Numbered from the stretch's first letter, positions 1-11,310 are shown. The stretch: 64,000 nt of DNA from Petaurus breviceps papuanus (GCA_028583685.1 JAMXIF010001253.1:81762291-81826290); one strand, 5' to 3'. A program made the numbers and translations. The notes: generated by a model from the sequence alone, not told the origin.

Positions 1-254
1 CCAGATCTCTCCTTTCTACTTATACTCTTACCTTCCTCTCTTATACTATGGTTACTTTTTTCTTTTACTTTCCTCACAGCCCCCACCACTGGCTTGTACT
101 TTTCCTTGAGGGAAAGATCTTTGTTGTGTATTGATCTTCTTACATAAAGGCCTTACCTAGTAGATCATCCATATGAATTTTACTTCCCCATCCAGAAGTT
201 TTTTGTGCCAGCCTACAGCGCAAAATACAAAACTCAACCTGACATTTCGACATT

Positions 255-395
255 CCAGTTTGCTTGTTGTCTCCTCTGCTAGACTGCGGACTCCTTGAGA
301 GCAAAGACTAATTTGTTGTTGTTATTTTGTATTGCCTTTCTTGGTGTTCCCATCATTTGGCACATAATAGGCAATTAATAAATGCTTGTTGGTTG
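255..395 (+). repeat. L2 LINE 3' end
   Basis: The order 'GACTCCTTGAGAGCAAAGAC', a TTGTATTGCC block, 'TGGCACATAATAGGCAATTA' and an ATAAATGCTTGTTG end is the L2 3' terminus. Confidence 0.75.
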
Positions 396-654
396 ACTGG
401 CTTTACCCTGTCTTGCCAGATTAATTTCACTCTACTTCGCTTTTATATGTTATATATTCCAAATAAAGTATTCTGCTGGCCGTTGGCTGATCTTCTCTTA
501 CCTTCCCTTGTCTCCATGCCTTGATAGAGGCTAACACTATTGTTGTCACCTGACCCATGGCTAAATTGTATTCTTTGTTTCTTGACATCATTTCTTCCTT
601 CAAGATCAGATTCAAAGGTCACTGTTTCTATGACTCCTTCGATCATCCAACCAG

Positions 655-785
655 CTAAAAGTCATCTCTTGTCCTTCACATTTTTCTAAAACATTTTGCT
701 TAGATCTTCTTTGCCTTTGTCGCGTCCTACATTGTATTATACTTATCAGTGTATAGTAGATTATAAGTTTTGGAGGCAGGTATTT
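655..785 (+). repeat. Degraded L2 3' fragment (tentative)
   Basis: It shows a weak echo of the L2 3' order (CATTGTATTATACTTATCAG, then TAAGTTTTGGAGGCAGG). The family is uncertain. Confidence 0.35.
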
Positions 786-844
786 TTTTTTTCTTTCTAG
801 ATATTCATTCCTTTGGTAATATCTGCTTCCATGTTTTTAATTAG

Positions 845-1283
845 CACCTCTATACACCAGACCTATATATCCAGCCCCAATCTCTCCTGATCTCTACTTC
901 CTTATTGCCAATTGCTACTGGACACTTCCGCCCTAATATCTCATTGGCACCTCAGAATTAGCATGTGCGAAATGGAACTCATCATTATCCCCTCTAAACT
1001 CACCCCTCTTCTAATTCTAACCATCTTTCTCTTGTAGATGCCATCTTCTTTCTTTCCAGACAGCTAGACTTTTAACCTCAGTCATCTCTGACTCTTGACT
1101 TTTTATCACAAGCTCCTTCCCCTCCAATGCAATCATTTGTCATGTCCTGTCCCTGACAGTCACTTCTGTCTCCTTTTCCTCTAATTTCTCTGCCACCACC
1201 TTTTTAAGTCTGGCCCTTGCCCCCCACTTTCTTGAACTGTTGAATTGGTTTCCAAATCTGTCTCCCTGCTTCTAGTTCTAACC
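845..1283 (+). repeat. L2 LINE, 5' part of an interrupted copy
   Basis: This pyrimidine-rich segment matches the late-ORF2 region of L2: GAAATGGAACTCATCATT, a CACCCCTCTTCTAA block and CCAATGCAATCATTTGTCA. It resumes at 1508-1537 and 1738-2335, after a MIR and an L1 inserted into it. Confidence 0.65.
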
Positions 1284-1289
1284 AGAATA

Positions 1290-1506
1290 AGTTCAAAGGT
1301 TCCTAGGTCCAAAACTGGAAGGTACTTTTTAGAATACTGACCATCTACCCTTTCATCTTATCTGTAGATAAGGAAATTTTTTGAGTTCCAGAAAGGTTAA
1401 GCGACTTTTCCAAAGTCACACAACTAGTTAAGGGGAGGGATCAGGATTTGAAACAATGTTTTCTGATGCCAAGTCCAGTGTTCTTTCTACTGTACCACAT
1501 TGCCTC
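1290..1506 (-). repeat. MIR-type SINE
   Basis: Antisense MIR features appear in order: 'CCAAAACTGGAAGGTAC', a GATAAGGAAATT core, 'AAGTCACACAACTAGTTAAG', GATTTGAAAC, and CTTTCTACTGTACCAC near the head. It sits inside the L2 at 845-2335. Confidence 0.75.
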
Positions 1507-1537
1507 TACTTCATGCAGTTTCCAAAATAATCTTTCT

Positions 1538-1723
1538 TTATTTTTTATTTTTTAGTTTACATCTTTCATCTTCACAAGACTTTGAGCCACAAATTTTCTC
1601 CCCATTTTTCCCCTACCCACCACCCCAAAACAGTGATCCCATTGAATATCCCCTCCCCCAATCTGCTCTCTCCCATACCTTCCCTCATACCCCCTCCAAC
1701 TTTCCAGTAGGGCACGGTGTATT
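1538..1723 (-). mobile_element. 5'-truncated L1 3' end with 14-bp target duplication
   Basis: An antisense marsupial L1 3'-UTR: a T-rich tail (TTATTTTTTATTTTTTAG) followed by the C-rich 'CAAATTTTCTCCCCATTT' block. It is flanked by an exact 14-bp direct repeat, AAAATAATCTTTCT, at 1524-1537 and 1724-1737. The interrupted L2 reads straight across the two copies, so this L1 is younger than the L2. Confidence 0.85.
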
Positions 1724-1737
1724 AAAATAATCTTTCT

Positions 1738-2335
1738 AAGACAATGATGAGCTGACAATGGAATTCTCCACCCCCACCCCCACCCCCCCCAGAAAAGAAA
1801 AACCTTTAGCTATTATTGATTTAAGGAAAAAAATGTAAATTCCTTAGTCTAGCATTTAAAGTTCCATCCAATCTACTTTCCAGCTTTAATTCTCATTATT
1901 CCCTTTAATATACATTCTTTCATCCTGACTGGGCCATTAAATTCTTCCCCTCCCCGCAAGTGAACATGCTATCTCCTACTTATCCTTGCCTTCAAAAAGG
2001 TTAGTTATCCTTAGTTCATGGAATGTCCCTCCTCATCTCCATTTGTCTTCTTACCTTCTTCCAAGGCTCAGCTAAAGTGTCTTCTCTGGGAAGCCTTCCC
2101 TGAACTCTGCTCCTCATGTAATCCCCTGCTCAATGCCACAGAAGCACTTTGTAGTTCTCCCCCACCCCGAATTCTCTACCTTATATTATATTCATCTGTG
2201 TACATGTTATATTCACCAAGTAGAAGGGAAGCTCTTTGATGATAGGAACCGATTGTTTTGTCTCTGTATATTCAGCAATTGATAGAATACTTTGCAAATA
2301 GTAAATGTTTAACAAGTATTTGTTGATTTGAACTG
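1738..2335 (+). repeat. L2 LINE, 3' part of the interrupted copy
   Basis: It continues the L2 after the L1 insertion: 'AAATTCCTTAGTCTAGCATT', 'CAAGGCTCAGCTAAAGTG', GGGAAGCCTTCCCTGA and the terminal AGTAAATGTTTAACAAGTA. Confidence 0.8.
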
Positions 2336-3011
2336 GCCAAAGTGAAGTTTTTAAATTATCTGTGGACTACCTATCACTGTGGCTAATTCAGAGTCCTAAT
2401 TTAGTGGTCTTGACCTTTTTTAATGCCCTTTTAACTTCTTCTTTGCCTGATATCATTAATAGTTGACTATTATGAATCAGACTCTTTGGTTCATCTAATT
2501 ATTATGTACTTGTGTTATCATTTTCCTCCCCAGAGATTTTTATTCTCCAGAGGGTATTTAGTGAAAAGTAAATTACTTGCTGGTAATGCTTGTTCTGTGA
2601 ACATATGAGTACAGTACGTCACCCTCACCCACCCGCCTTCCATCACTTTAGGAGCAGAAGCAGTTGTGTGGGTGGTTTTATGTGTTTCCGTTTTTTAAAT
2701 TATGAACAGAGCTGAATAAAAGTAGGTGTGTGGTGTACTTTCTGTGGGTGGGTGGAGTGAACTGAGAAATAGTTTGTGGATATAAAGTGTGATGTGAGCA
2801 GGTATTAATAGTAATAATGAAACCAGCCTGAAATTTTAGCATTCTTAAATAAATGGGTTGCTTTGCCCAGGATCATCACATTACTAAAGGGATTTCAGTC
2901 ATGAGGACTTATATGCTTGTATTTTTCTCTCTCGAATCTTTTTTTTTTTTTAATATATTTTAGGTTTTGGGTTGTTGAACTGGCTGCTGTTGCAATTATA
3001 TCCTCCCTACC

Positions 3012-3180
3012 TTTTTTTTTTCTTTTTGGAGGGGGGAAGGCAGGGCAATTGGGGTTAAGAGACTTGCCCAAGGTCACATGGTTAGTTTTTTTGTGTGTGT
3101 TAAGTGTCTGAGGCTGGATTTCAACTCAGGTCCTTGACTCCAGGGCTGGTGCTCAATTCACTGTGCCACCTAGCTGCCTC
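3012..3180 (-). repeat. Short marsupial tRNA-headed SINE
   Basis: Antisense copy: a T-tail, 'GGGCAATTGGGGTTAAGAGA', 'CTTGCCCAAGGTCACATGG', and the head GTGCCACCTAGCTGCC. There is a small TG-rich expansion in the middle. It is the same short type as 32422-32576. Confidence 0.85.
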
Positions 3181-3381
3181 TATAGCCCTTTAAAAAAATT
3201 ATTTTTAGCATGAAACCTTCTCTATTTCTTTGGCATCTAAAGAACACGATATTGGTCAGTTTTCTCCAAAGCCATAAGAAGAATTTTCTTTCCATGACTG
3301 GTTTTAATTATTCTTCTAAAATGTTCTACTTTATATAACATAAGCTACAGTCATTTCTCACCTATTTACAAAAACAAGGAG

Positions 3382-3513
3382 CCCTTGTTTTTAAAATACT
3401 TTAATAACTGTATTTTAATATAATTGGTTTTCTTTGTAATTTGCTTAGAAGGGCTCTATAGGTCTCACTGGACTACCGGAGGGTTCTATGACACCAAGAT
3501 TAAGAACCCCTGC
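3382..3513 (+). mobile_element. hAT-type MITE, partial
   Basis: It contains a 'TAATATAATTGGTTTTCTTT' block, 'GGTCTCACTGGACTACCGGA' and the terminal GATTAAGAACCCCTGC. This terminus is shared with the copies at 12183 (opposite orientation) and 44081. The strand given is arbitrary. A SINE is inserted at its 3' end. Confidence 0.65.
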
Positions 3514-3515
3514 TT

Positions 3516-3662
3516 TTTTTTTTCTTTTTGATGTGCAATTGGAGTTGACTTGCCCAAAGTCACATGGTTAGTAAGTGTGTCAAGTGTCCAAGGTCAGATT
3601 TGAACTCAGGTCCTCCTGACTCCAGGGCTGGTGCCTTACTCACTGCACCACCTATCCACCCC
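3516..3662 (-). repeat. Short SINE inserted at the end of a hAT MITE
   Basis: An antisense short SINE (T-tail, 'CAAAGTCACATGGTTAGTAA', 'TCCTGACTCCAGGGCTGGTG'). It is flanked by AAGAACCCCTGCTT (3502-3515) and AAGAAACCCTGCTT (3663-3676), a 14-bp target duplication with one mismatch. The T-run next to the A-tail is consistent with L1-type target priming. Confidence 0.85.
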
Positions 3663-3764
3663 AAGAAACCCTGCTTTAAAAAAATGCTAGGAAGACATCA
3701 TTATTGATAGGAAGAAATAGACACTAAGGGACAGCAACATAGATTAAATCTAGTTTGAAGTATA

Positions 3765-3944
3765 ACAAATCAGTCATGGAACCTTTTCTAAGTGGCTTCT
3801 ATGTGCTTGACATTATGTCATGTCCTGTGGTTGCAGATGCCAAAAGTGCAATAGTCTGCCCTTATGGAGCTTACTTTCTTTTGAGTGGTTGGGCCTATAA
3901 TATATTCACAAATAAATGCAGATATATACAAAATAGAGGCAACT
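3765..3944 (-). repeat. L2 3' end, antisense, first part
   Basis: Antisense L2 terminus: 'CTTCTATGTGCTTGACATTA', GTCCTGTGGTTGCAGATGCC and 'TATGGAGCTTACTTTCTT'. It is interrupted by the MIR at 3948-4185 and resumes at 4235. Confidence 0.65.
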
Positions 3945-3947
3945 GGG

Positions 3948-4185
3948 ACCAAAATAGATAAATTATTGGACTTGAAATCATGAAGATTTGAATTTGAATC
4001 CTGCCTCATTTCCTTGATTTCTTTGACCTTGGGCAAATCACTTAACCTTTCTCCATCTTGTTTACCCCTTTTGAAAAATGGAGATGATAGCTCCTATGTC
4101 ACAGTGTTGGATGTAGTGAAATTCAAATGAGATAATATTGTAAACTTTAAAGTGCTGTATCAATGTTAGTTATTATGATGGTTAA
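3948..4185 (+). repeat. MIR-type SINE
   Basis: It has 'GAATTTGAATCCTGCCTCA', 'ACCTTGGGCAAATCACTTAA', AAAATGGAGATGATAG, and the tail 'AAAGTGCTGTATCAATGTTA'. It splits an antisense L2. Confidence 0.8.
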
Positions 4186-4234
4186 ATACAAAATTATTTT
4201 AGAGAGATGAGGTCCTAACAACAAAGAATCAATA

Positions 4235-4375
4235 AAAACTTCTTTCGAGGAGGTTGTACTTGAGCTAAGCCTTAAAGGGAGGTAGGGGTTATAGGAGCAG
4301 AAATGAGGTAGTAAAACATTATACACATGGGGTTAGCCTATGTAAATAAATGCTTGGAGGCAGGAGATACTGTTT
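4235..4375 (-). repeat. L2, antisense, second part
   Basis: 'GAGGAGGTTGTACTTGAGCT' followed by AAGCCTTAAAGG is the antisense of the L2 'AAGGCTCAGCTCAAGT...' block and continues the copy at 3765. Confidence 0.55.
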
Positions 4376-5345
4376 ATTTTTCTAAATCAAAAAGATTAAG
4401 TTGTTTGATGCTTGGGTTGGGTTTTTGGGGAGGGATCTCAGAAATTTCATTTGGTTTCTTATTCCTTTGAATACCTCTTTAAGAATAACTTTATATTATT
4501 GTGTGGACAAAATGGGACATCTTAAAGATTTACTTTTTATAAAAGGATTATTTTGAGCAGTCAAATTGATAGGTGCTTTCTGGCTTAACCATTGTGTTAT
4601 ATAAGGACAATATTTGATATTTGTGAACCTGAGATTTCTTGGTAAGATTATCTAGAGCTATCACTATCAATTTTTTGAAATTCAACTTTAAGGTTCAGTT
4701 ACTTAGGTTAATCTTCAATTTTTAAAATGCTTTAAATCCCACCATGAACAAAGTATAAGTATCTTCAAAGAGAATTCTGGCTAGAGCTCTATAATTTCCA
4801 GTATTAACTCAAGACCCTTTTCTTTAAAAGACTGTAATTAATATAAGGACTGATTCAGTCTGACTAAGAAGATTGGTATTCATGGCAAGCAGGTGATCAA
4901 AACTAGTTTTTGGTAAATTTAAACAAGTCAGAGCATATTTTACATAATGATAATAGCATTTGAGACTCCCAGTTTAATTTCTGTATCTCTCTATACAGAT
5001 AACACTGAGAGATGTATCATTGTTTTGGGATGGCCAAGGAAAAGCAGTAAGATTTAATTTCCAATTACAAAAAAAATCTTCTAAAAATGGAACATATTAT
5101 ATTGAAGATTGAGGTTACATTGATGGATATATTTATGCTTAAGCAATGAAGAGTTTCTAAACTTTAGCAAGACTTTATCAAAATTGATTCTTTGAAGTTT
5201 AGTTTGTTGGCTTTAAATCCTATTCTTTTTGATTTAAGGCATATAGCTAATATTAGGTTGTACATTTATATATTTACATTGCTCATGTATTAGTTATATG
5301 TTTTGTTATATATATGTTTAAAACTTACCAGCATTACTTTTATGT

Positions 5346-5440
5346 TTTGTAGAATTCTAGAATATTAGTGTTTGAAGGGACCTTGGAGATGAGCTAGACC
5401 AATCCATGCATTTTATAGTTTTTACCCCTGTGGAGATGAT
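5346..5440 (-). repeat. MIR fragment (weak)
   Basis: 'TTTGAAGGGACCTTGGAGAT' followed by GAGCTAGACCAATCC matches the distal part of antisense MIR-type copies elsewhere in the window. 5440-5675 looks like degraded L2 but cannot be firmly assigned. Confidence 0.45.
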
Positions 5441-5675
5441 TTTGGAACTTGTATCTCCATCCTCAATCTTTCCCCTTAACTTCAGATCTGCACATCAATT
5501 ATGTGCTAAACATCTGCAGTTATAATATATGTTTCCTTTATAGCTCAAACTCATGATGACTTACACTATACTTGTCTACTTCTTTCCAAGGCTTACCATT
5601 TCTACTCTTACTAGACATTTCAGCTCCCTCCTTCACCAGCCCACTGTCATCACTCAAGCTCAAATCTCACAATCA

Positions 5676-5850
5676 GTAGATAGCACAGTAGATCGAATGC
5701 TGGTATAGGATTCAGGAAAATCTGGTTCAGACCCCTTCTCTCATACTTACTGGAAGCTACTTATCCTCTTTCCACCTCAGTTTCTTCATCTGTAAAATAA
5801 GAAGGTTGGACCACATTGGCTCTTGCCTATGACTCCCAAGCTGCCTCCAA
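5676..5850 (+). repeat. MIR-type SINE
   Basis: 'GATAGCACAGTAGATCGAAT', CTGGTTCAGACCCC, 'CACCTCAGTTTCTTCATCTG' and TAAAATAAGAAGGTTGG in order. Confidence 0.7.
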
Positions 5851-5889
5851 ACCATGGTAACCCAGGCTGGTTTTGGTCATTTGGTCACA

Positions 5890-6082
5890 GTTGCCAAGTT
5901 CTGGTCCCAGACAGTTATTAGCTGGGTGACCCTAGTCAAGTCACTTAACTTCTGTCTGATTCAGTTTTGTCATCTGCAAAATGCTGGGAACAACAGGACT
6001 TACAGCCTAGGATTGTTGTGAGGAACTTAGCACAACACCTAGCACACATAGTAAGATCTTAATAAATGTTGACTTGTTGGCC
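5890..6082 (+). repeat. MIR-type SINE
   Basis: 'GCTGGGTGACCCTAGTCAAG', TCACTTAACTTCTG, 'GTCATCTGCAAAATGCTGGG', and the tail TAGCACACATAGTAAG. A further MIR tail piece follows at 6085-6165. Confidence 0.75.
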
Positions 6083-6324
6083 TGAAAATAAAATGAGATA
6101 GTATGAATAAAGCACTTTGTAAAACTCAAAATGCTATGTACAGGCTAAATAAAATGATTGTGAGGTATTTATTGACCATCTCCTCTTTTCTGCTGGCACT
6201 GTGCTTGTTGGGACCCAATCACGTCTCACCTGAACAGTTATAAACTGTTCCTTCTATTGCCAGCCTCTTCCCTCCTTCAATCCAACTTCCTTGCTGCCAC
6301 AGTTACCATTTTTAATGTACACAA

Positions 6325-6415
6325 TGTCATTTGCATAGTGGAAAAATCACCAGATTTGGATCAGAGGACCTAGTTCCAAATATATCCTTTGTGACCTTAG
6401 ATAAGGCACTTAGTA
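6325..6415 (+). repeat. MIR-type SINE, 5' half
   Basis: 'AATCACCAGATTTGGATCAG', CCTAGTTCCAAATAT and 'TGTGACCTTAGATAAGGCAC' follow the head-to-core order. The segment just upstream, 6160-6310, is probably degraded L2. Confidence 0.5.
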
Positions 6416-6739
6416 TGTGCTTATCTCATTTGGGTAAGGGCACTTGGCAGGTACTTACCTCTATTTCTGTTAGATGGAAACTTTATCTTTAAATCAAGAG
6501 TTAGATATATTAAATCTGCATGGATATAAATGTTTTGATCACATGCAGATTTGAAAAGAAATGCTTGCAAGATGGTAAAAGGGCTCTTGTGCCCTAACAG
6601 ATACCTGCTATGATACCAGATAGTAATTTTACCCGACATAAGCACACACAAACACCTATTCCCCACATTTACCTCATATGTATTTTATATTGACCTTCCT
6701 GTGGCATGGACTGGTTTTTGTTTTTAGAACAGTACTCTA

Positions 6740-6885
6740 AGCACAGCGAGTAAGAGCACCGGCCCCAGTGTCGGGATGACCTGGGGATCGAATCCGGGCT
6801 CATATACTTAGCACCATACCCAGCAATAACTGGCTGTGTAACCTTGAGCAAGTTACTTAACCCCAATTGCTTTAAAAAAAAAAAA
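6740..6885 (+). mobile_element. Variant-head SINE with perfect 14-bp target duplication
   Basis: The element runs from AGCACAGCGAGTAAGAGCAC through the B-box-like GGATCGAATCC and 'CAGCAATAACTGGCTGTGTA' to 'TTAACCCCAATTGCTTT' and an A-tail. It is flanked by exact copies of AGAACAGTACTCTA at 6726-6739 and 6886-6899. The perfect duplication and clean A-tail mark a young insertion. Sister copies lie at 20501-20818 and 51324-51481. Confidence 0.9.
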
Positions 6886-7131
6886 AGAACAGTACTCTAG
6901 AGGCACACAGTAGGCACTCAGCTAATATATGTGAAATGAATTTCACTTTGAGCCTTACCATGTACTTTAGGGTTCAGCCAAACTGGCCTCTGCTATTCCT
7001 TACACACTTCCTGTCTCCCATTTTTTTGCCTCTGTACCAGCTGCCTCCCATACCTGTACTCCCTCATAATTGCCATTTCTTATGGCTATTTTTTTTCCAG
7101 AGTCAGCACAAGTGTGATAGTTTGGTGTTGA

Positions 7132-7385
7132 CATAAGAGTGAAGGACCTGGAGTCAGGAAGACCTGAGTTCAAAACCATCCTCAAACACTTCTTAGCTGT
7201 GTGACCTTGGGCAATTCACTTACTCTGTATGGCTCAGTTTCCTCAACTGTAAATTGGGGATAGTAATAGCATCTACCATCTCCTAAGGTTGTTAAGAGGA
7301 TCAAATGAAATAAAATTGGTTTTATCTTGTGACCCTTAGCACAGTGCCTGGCACATAATAGATACATAATAAATTCTTGTTTTAT
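7132..7385 (+). repeat. MIR-type CORE-SINE
   Basis: 'CCTGGAGTCAGGAAGACCTG', 'GCTGTGTGACCTTGGGCAAT', 'CAGTTTCCTCAACTGTAAAT' and 'AGCACAGTGCCTGGCACATA' appear in order. Confidence 0.85.
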
Positions 7386-7394
7386 TTATTTCTC

Positions 7395-7555
7395 AGGTGC
7401 CACTTTTTGCATGAAGCTTTTATTTTCTGCTTGTTATCTCTTTTGCATATACATAAATGTGCATGTTGTTTCCTCTATTAAAATGTAAATCACTTGAGGG
7501 CAGGGACTGTTTGGCTTTTCACACCAAGTAGATTGTTTAGTGCCTATTGCTTTGT
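7395..7555 (+). repeat. L2 3' end, split by a SINE
   Basis: 'CATGAAGCTTTTATTTTCTG', 'AATCACTTGAGGGCAGGGAC' and TTTAGTGCCTATTGC. The tail AGTAAATGCTTAATAAATG resumes at 7785-7828 beyond the SINE at 7560-7783. Confidence 0.75.
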
Positions 7556-7559
7556 GGCT

Positions 7560-7783
7560 TGTTTTTCAGTTCTGTCTGTAACTCTGTGGGCCATACTGTC
7601 TGTGGGGTTTTCTTAGCAAAGATACTGGAGTGGTTTACCATTTCTTTCTCCAGTGTATTAAGACAAAGAGATGTTAAATGACTTGCTCAGTATTACACAA
7701 CTAGTAAGTGTCTGAGGCTGGATTTGAACTCGGGTCTTCCTGACTCCAGGCTCAGAGCTCTATTCACTGAACCATTTAGCTGC
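7560..7783 (-). repeat. Long CORE-SINE with RTE-like tail
   Basis: Antisense copy: 'GGGGTTTTCTTAGCAAAGAT', ACTGGAGTGGTTTACCATTT, 'TAAGTGTCTGAGGCTGGATT', and the head TGAACCATTTAGCTGCC. It is inserted in an L2 3' end. Confidence 0.85.
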
Positions 7784-10700
7784 CAGTAAATGCTTAATAA
7801 ATGTTTATTGATTAATTGATTGAATGAAAAGTGAGGGAAAAACCTGTAACACTGACTGTCCATCTGAAAATAACCTTGTGGTTGACTAGAAGGGAAACTG
7901 AGGGAGACTCTAAAACTGAACTTTCTAATTGACCAAACAACTCAAAGACTATTATCTACTGACCATTAGCTTAGTAGTATTATTTCATTATCAGGAACAT
8001 AGATGACATACTTCAAATGAAAACTGATATATCAGTTCCTCATCCTTGACTGTATCTGATTTTGTGTACTCTTCCTCTAATTATATAGAACCATATCTTG
8101 CTAATTATTGGGGAATAAGGCATTGTACATCATAAATGTTCTAAGTACAAGTAATCAAAAATCTCAAGCTTTACCAGGGGCTATTTTTGTTCTATCTTAG
8201 CATCAGGAAACTAAAGCATATGTTGGACGTTAGCCTGGGTGTACACAATGTGTCCTATTTATTCAAGGTTTCCTTTGAAGCCACAGTTTATAAGTTTGTT
8301 TCTTAGGGGTATATGTCAGACTTCATTTGGTTTGAGTTGGTATCTGGATATTCTGAATAGCAAAACGGCAACATTTTTTTTTTGGCGGGGAAGGGGGGAA
8401 GTGTGGCTGCTATCTGAGCAGTAATATGTCACTTTTGTTTATGTTGCTCAAGGAAAATTACACGATGGCGAGGCTCAAGTCAAAATGAGGTACTTGGGCA
8501 ACTTTAAAAGCATAATTATTGTTCATCTAAATTATTTGTATGGTGTTATGTAGAGATAGAAAGAGTTAGTAAAACAAAAATAAAGGTTTTAATTTAATAT
8601 TGTTTTTAGACTTATACTAAAAAAAGCTGAGTATTTTTAGAAAAATATGTTTTAATGACATTTTAAATCTTAGATCCCCAAATATGTGTTCTTATCTGGG
8701 TAGAGTGGTATTTCTCTGTGTTAAATGCATTCTTTTCTGCTAAAACTTTCATTTAAAAAAAATGTCTTTGAGGTTTGAATTTAAAAGTGAACATTTTCAT
8801 GAAATATTATGAACTATTATGAATATCTAGGAAGGCAAGGTATTGTTTTTCTTTCCCATTTTTTGTTGTTATTGTTGCTGTATTGGAATATTAACATATT
8901 TCAGTATAATGGATTCTTAAAAATTTTAGTGACTTAAAGACTGGATGGTGCCTCCCCATATATTGTAGTGTTCTTGAAATCACCTCAAATAAAATGTTCA
9001 GGAACTGTTATTTTATTTTATTCATTTATTTTTAACAATAGAAAACTAGTAACTTGACTAACTGTGAAACTGCTTTGTTTTCCCTCATGTTTGTATATAC
9101 CTCAAAGTCCCATTTGCTCTCCATCCTATTAGATTTAATAGAATATCACAGAATGGTTCTAAAGCCATAGAAAATGTATCTTCACATGGATGTCCATTAT
9201 GAATACATACTTAAAATTGCCAAAATTTCAACTGAAAGGGTTTGAATTCAAGAATTACTCAGTGTATCCTATTACTAAATTGTATTGCAACCTTAGTTCT
9301 TGTTTAAAAAAAGAAAAGAAAAACCTGAAATTTTTCAGTCAAAAGGAAAAATTGTGCTTGTAGCCAACCACCTCATTGCTAGCATTTAACTTTAAGATGT
9401 GGAAAGCTGAAAGGAGATTCAGGGATTAGACAGGGAGGAAAGTAGCCAGCTTTGTTTAAAGAATCAGTTATTGTGCTTTAATGAGGTCTGTAATAGGTTA
9501 CCTAACCCAAGATGGCTTACTTGGTGCATAAGCAATCCTACTTGTATGGTATTATCAAATGATACCAGTGAAGAAAATAAAGGGGAAAAGATACAAAAAA
9601 TATTTTAAAAAAACCAACAAAAAAACAAACAAAGCTTCTTTTGGAGTCCAAGCTGCTAAGCGAGTTGCTGGTAGCTTGCTTTCTGGACTTATGATATAGT
9701 TATTTTGCTTGTGAACATACGTTATGATTATATTTAGATTTTTGCATTTCCATTGCTCTGAAAAAAGCCCATGATGTGTGCTGCATGTATGTGTCACGAA
9801 TGGTGTAAAGACGTTTTAAACTTGACATCTTTAGGTATTCCTTGTGGAAGGGTTAGGAAGAGAGTTCAGGTCTTTTGAATCATCAGGTAATTTAGTCATC
9901 AAAAGTCTTTAAAAAAATGAACAATTAATATTTTAAAATGATTTATATTCTTATTCAAATTTTCTATCAAAAGGGTAATCATAGAGAAGCAAACATACCT
10001 ACAGGAGAAACAGTTTGCTTATAACAAAAAAGAGACTGAATTCTACAGCACTCCATTTGCTGGCGGCATTGGCCCCCAAAGCATGTGAATAAACTGCATC
10101 TCCTGCTGTACCTGTAACAATTTAATTGTATAAGTCAGCCTAGTCAAGCATCCCCAGCTCATGACTGGGAGACATGAAATTCATTGTCATTATTGTCCCT
10201 GTCATTTTGGATCATTATATCCTGCTGCAGAATTTTCCTCACTTCAGTGCTTTTTTACCTCCAGGAACCAGGGATTATGGCTGAGGGTTGGGGTGGGGGC
10301 AACACTGTGAACTACATTTACCTCAGGGGAGCCACAGATTAAATTGGCTTTGCTGTCTGACTTGCTGGATTCATCTATTTGTACCCTGTGAGTTTTAAGT
10401 TGAAAAGGGATGAATATTCTAGCGAATTCACAGCTTTGTTTTTCTTTTTGAAGCCAATACATGAGCAACTTTTTGATTTCATCTGGAAGTTAGGTAATAA
10501 TTTTTTTTCTAAAGTTCTTGTTCTTCTTTTTGCTTTTGGGCTTGTGTTTAAGGAATATTTTCCCAAAGGGCACATTTGGATATGAAATTGCAAATGCTTC
10601 AGCATCTTGACTTTGGGCAAGAAATGTAAGAATTGAAATCTCTAATTTCATTGTTTTTGTGGATCACTTTATGGAGACATAAAAATATGCAGTTTAAGAC

Positions 10701-11289
10701 TGTTAAGTATCTGCTTATCTGTTTTTACAATTTTGATTGTAATCATTGGATAATCTAGCCTAAATCGATACAGTGGTCCAATTTCTCCTATTAGGTAAAA
10801 TTGCTGTAGGAAGTAGGGCTACAGTCCTAGTCCTTGCTTGTGGATAGCAGTAAGTCTTGTTTTATTGCTGTCCCCTTCCCCACTTCCTATTACCCAGCAC
10901 CACAAAGTATGCATGAATAATCTCTGCCTGCATCTGATTCAAACTCTGGAGAGTTGACCTTAGGTCACATAGAAGTCTTTGAGTGTCCCAGGTTTGGTTG
11001 CTAAGCCAGTTGGTAAGGCAAAGTTCTATATTCCTGGTAGAAGAGGAGATTTGGTCAGGTGACCCTTTTGGGTACAGCTCTTTAAGTGATAAAATGTGAT
11101 TTTAGGGAGAGGTGAAGAAGGTTTGACATAATGATGGCAGGGGCTACTGCTCCCAAATGTGAATGGTGGACTCACTTCATTTAGTTTTTATCAGGACCCC
11201 AGCTGCCTTTGCCTCTCTTGTATGTTTGTGTTCTTTAGAATTGTCCCTGTGAAATAGCAAAAGGCTTGAGAGATTGTAGCAGCAGCTAT

Positions 11290-11310
11290 AGCAGCAGCAG
11301 CAGCAGCAGC
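11290..11310 (+). repeat. (AGC)7 trinucleotide run
   Basis: Seven GCA/AGC units sit in a longer AGC-rich context beginning near 11278. There is no open frame of note around it. Confidence 0.95.

Noticed and set aside
6740-6885. A possible tRNA gene, from A-box and B-box-like motifs
   Set aside because: The region has no cloverleaf complement, continues into a SINE body with an A-tail, and is bounded by a target-site duplication. The same holds for the other SINE heads.
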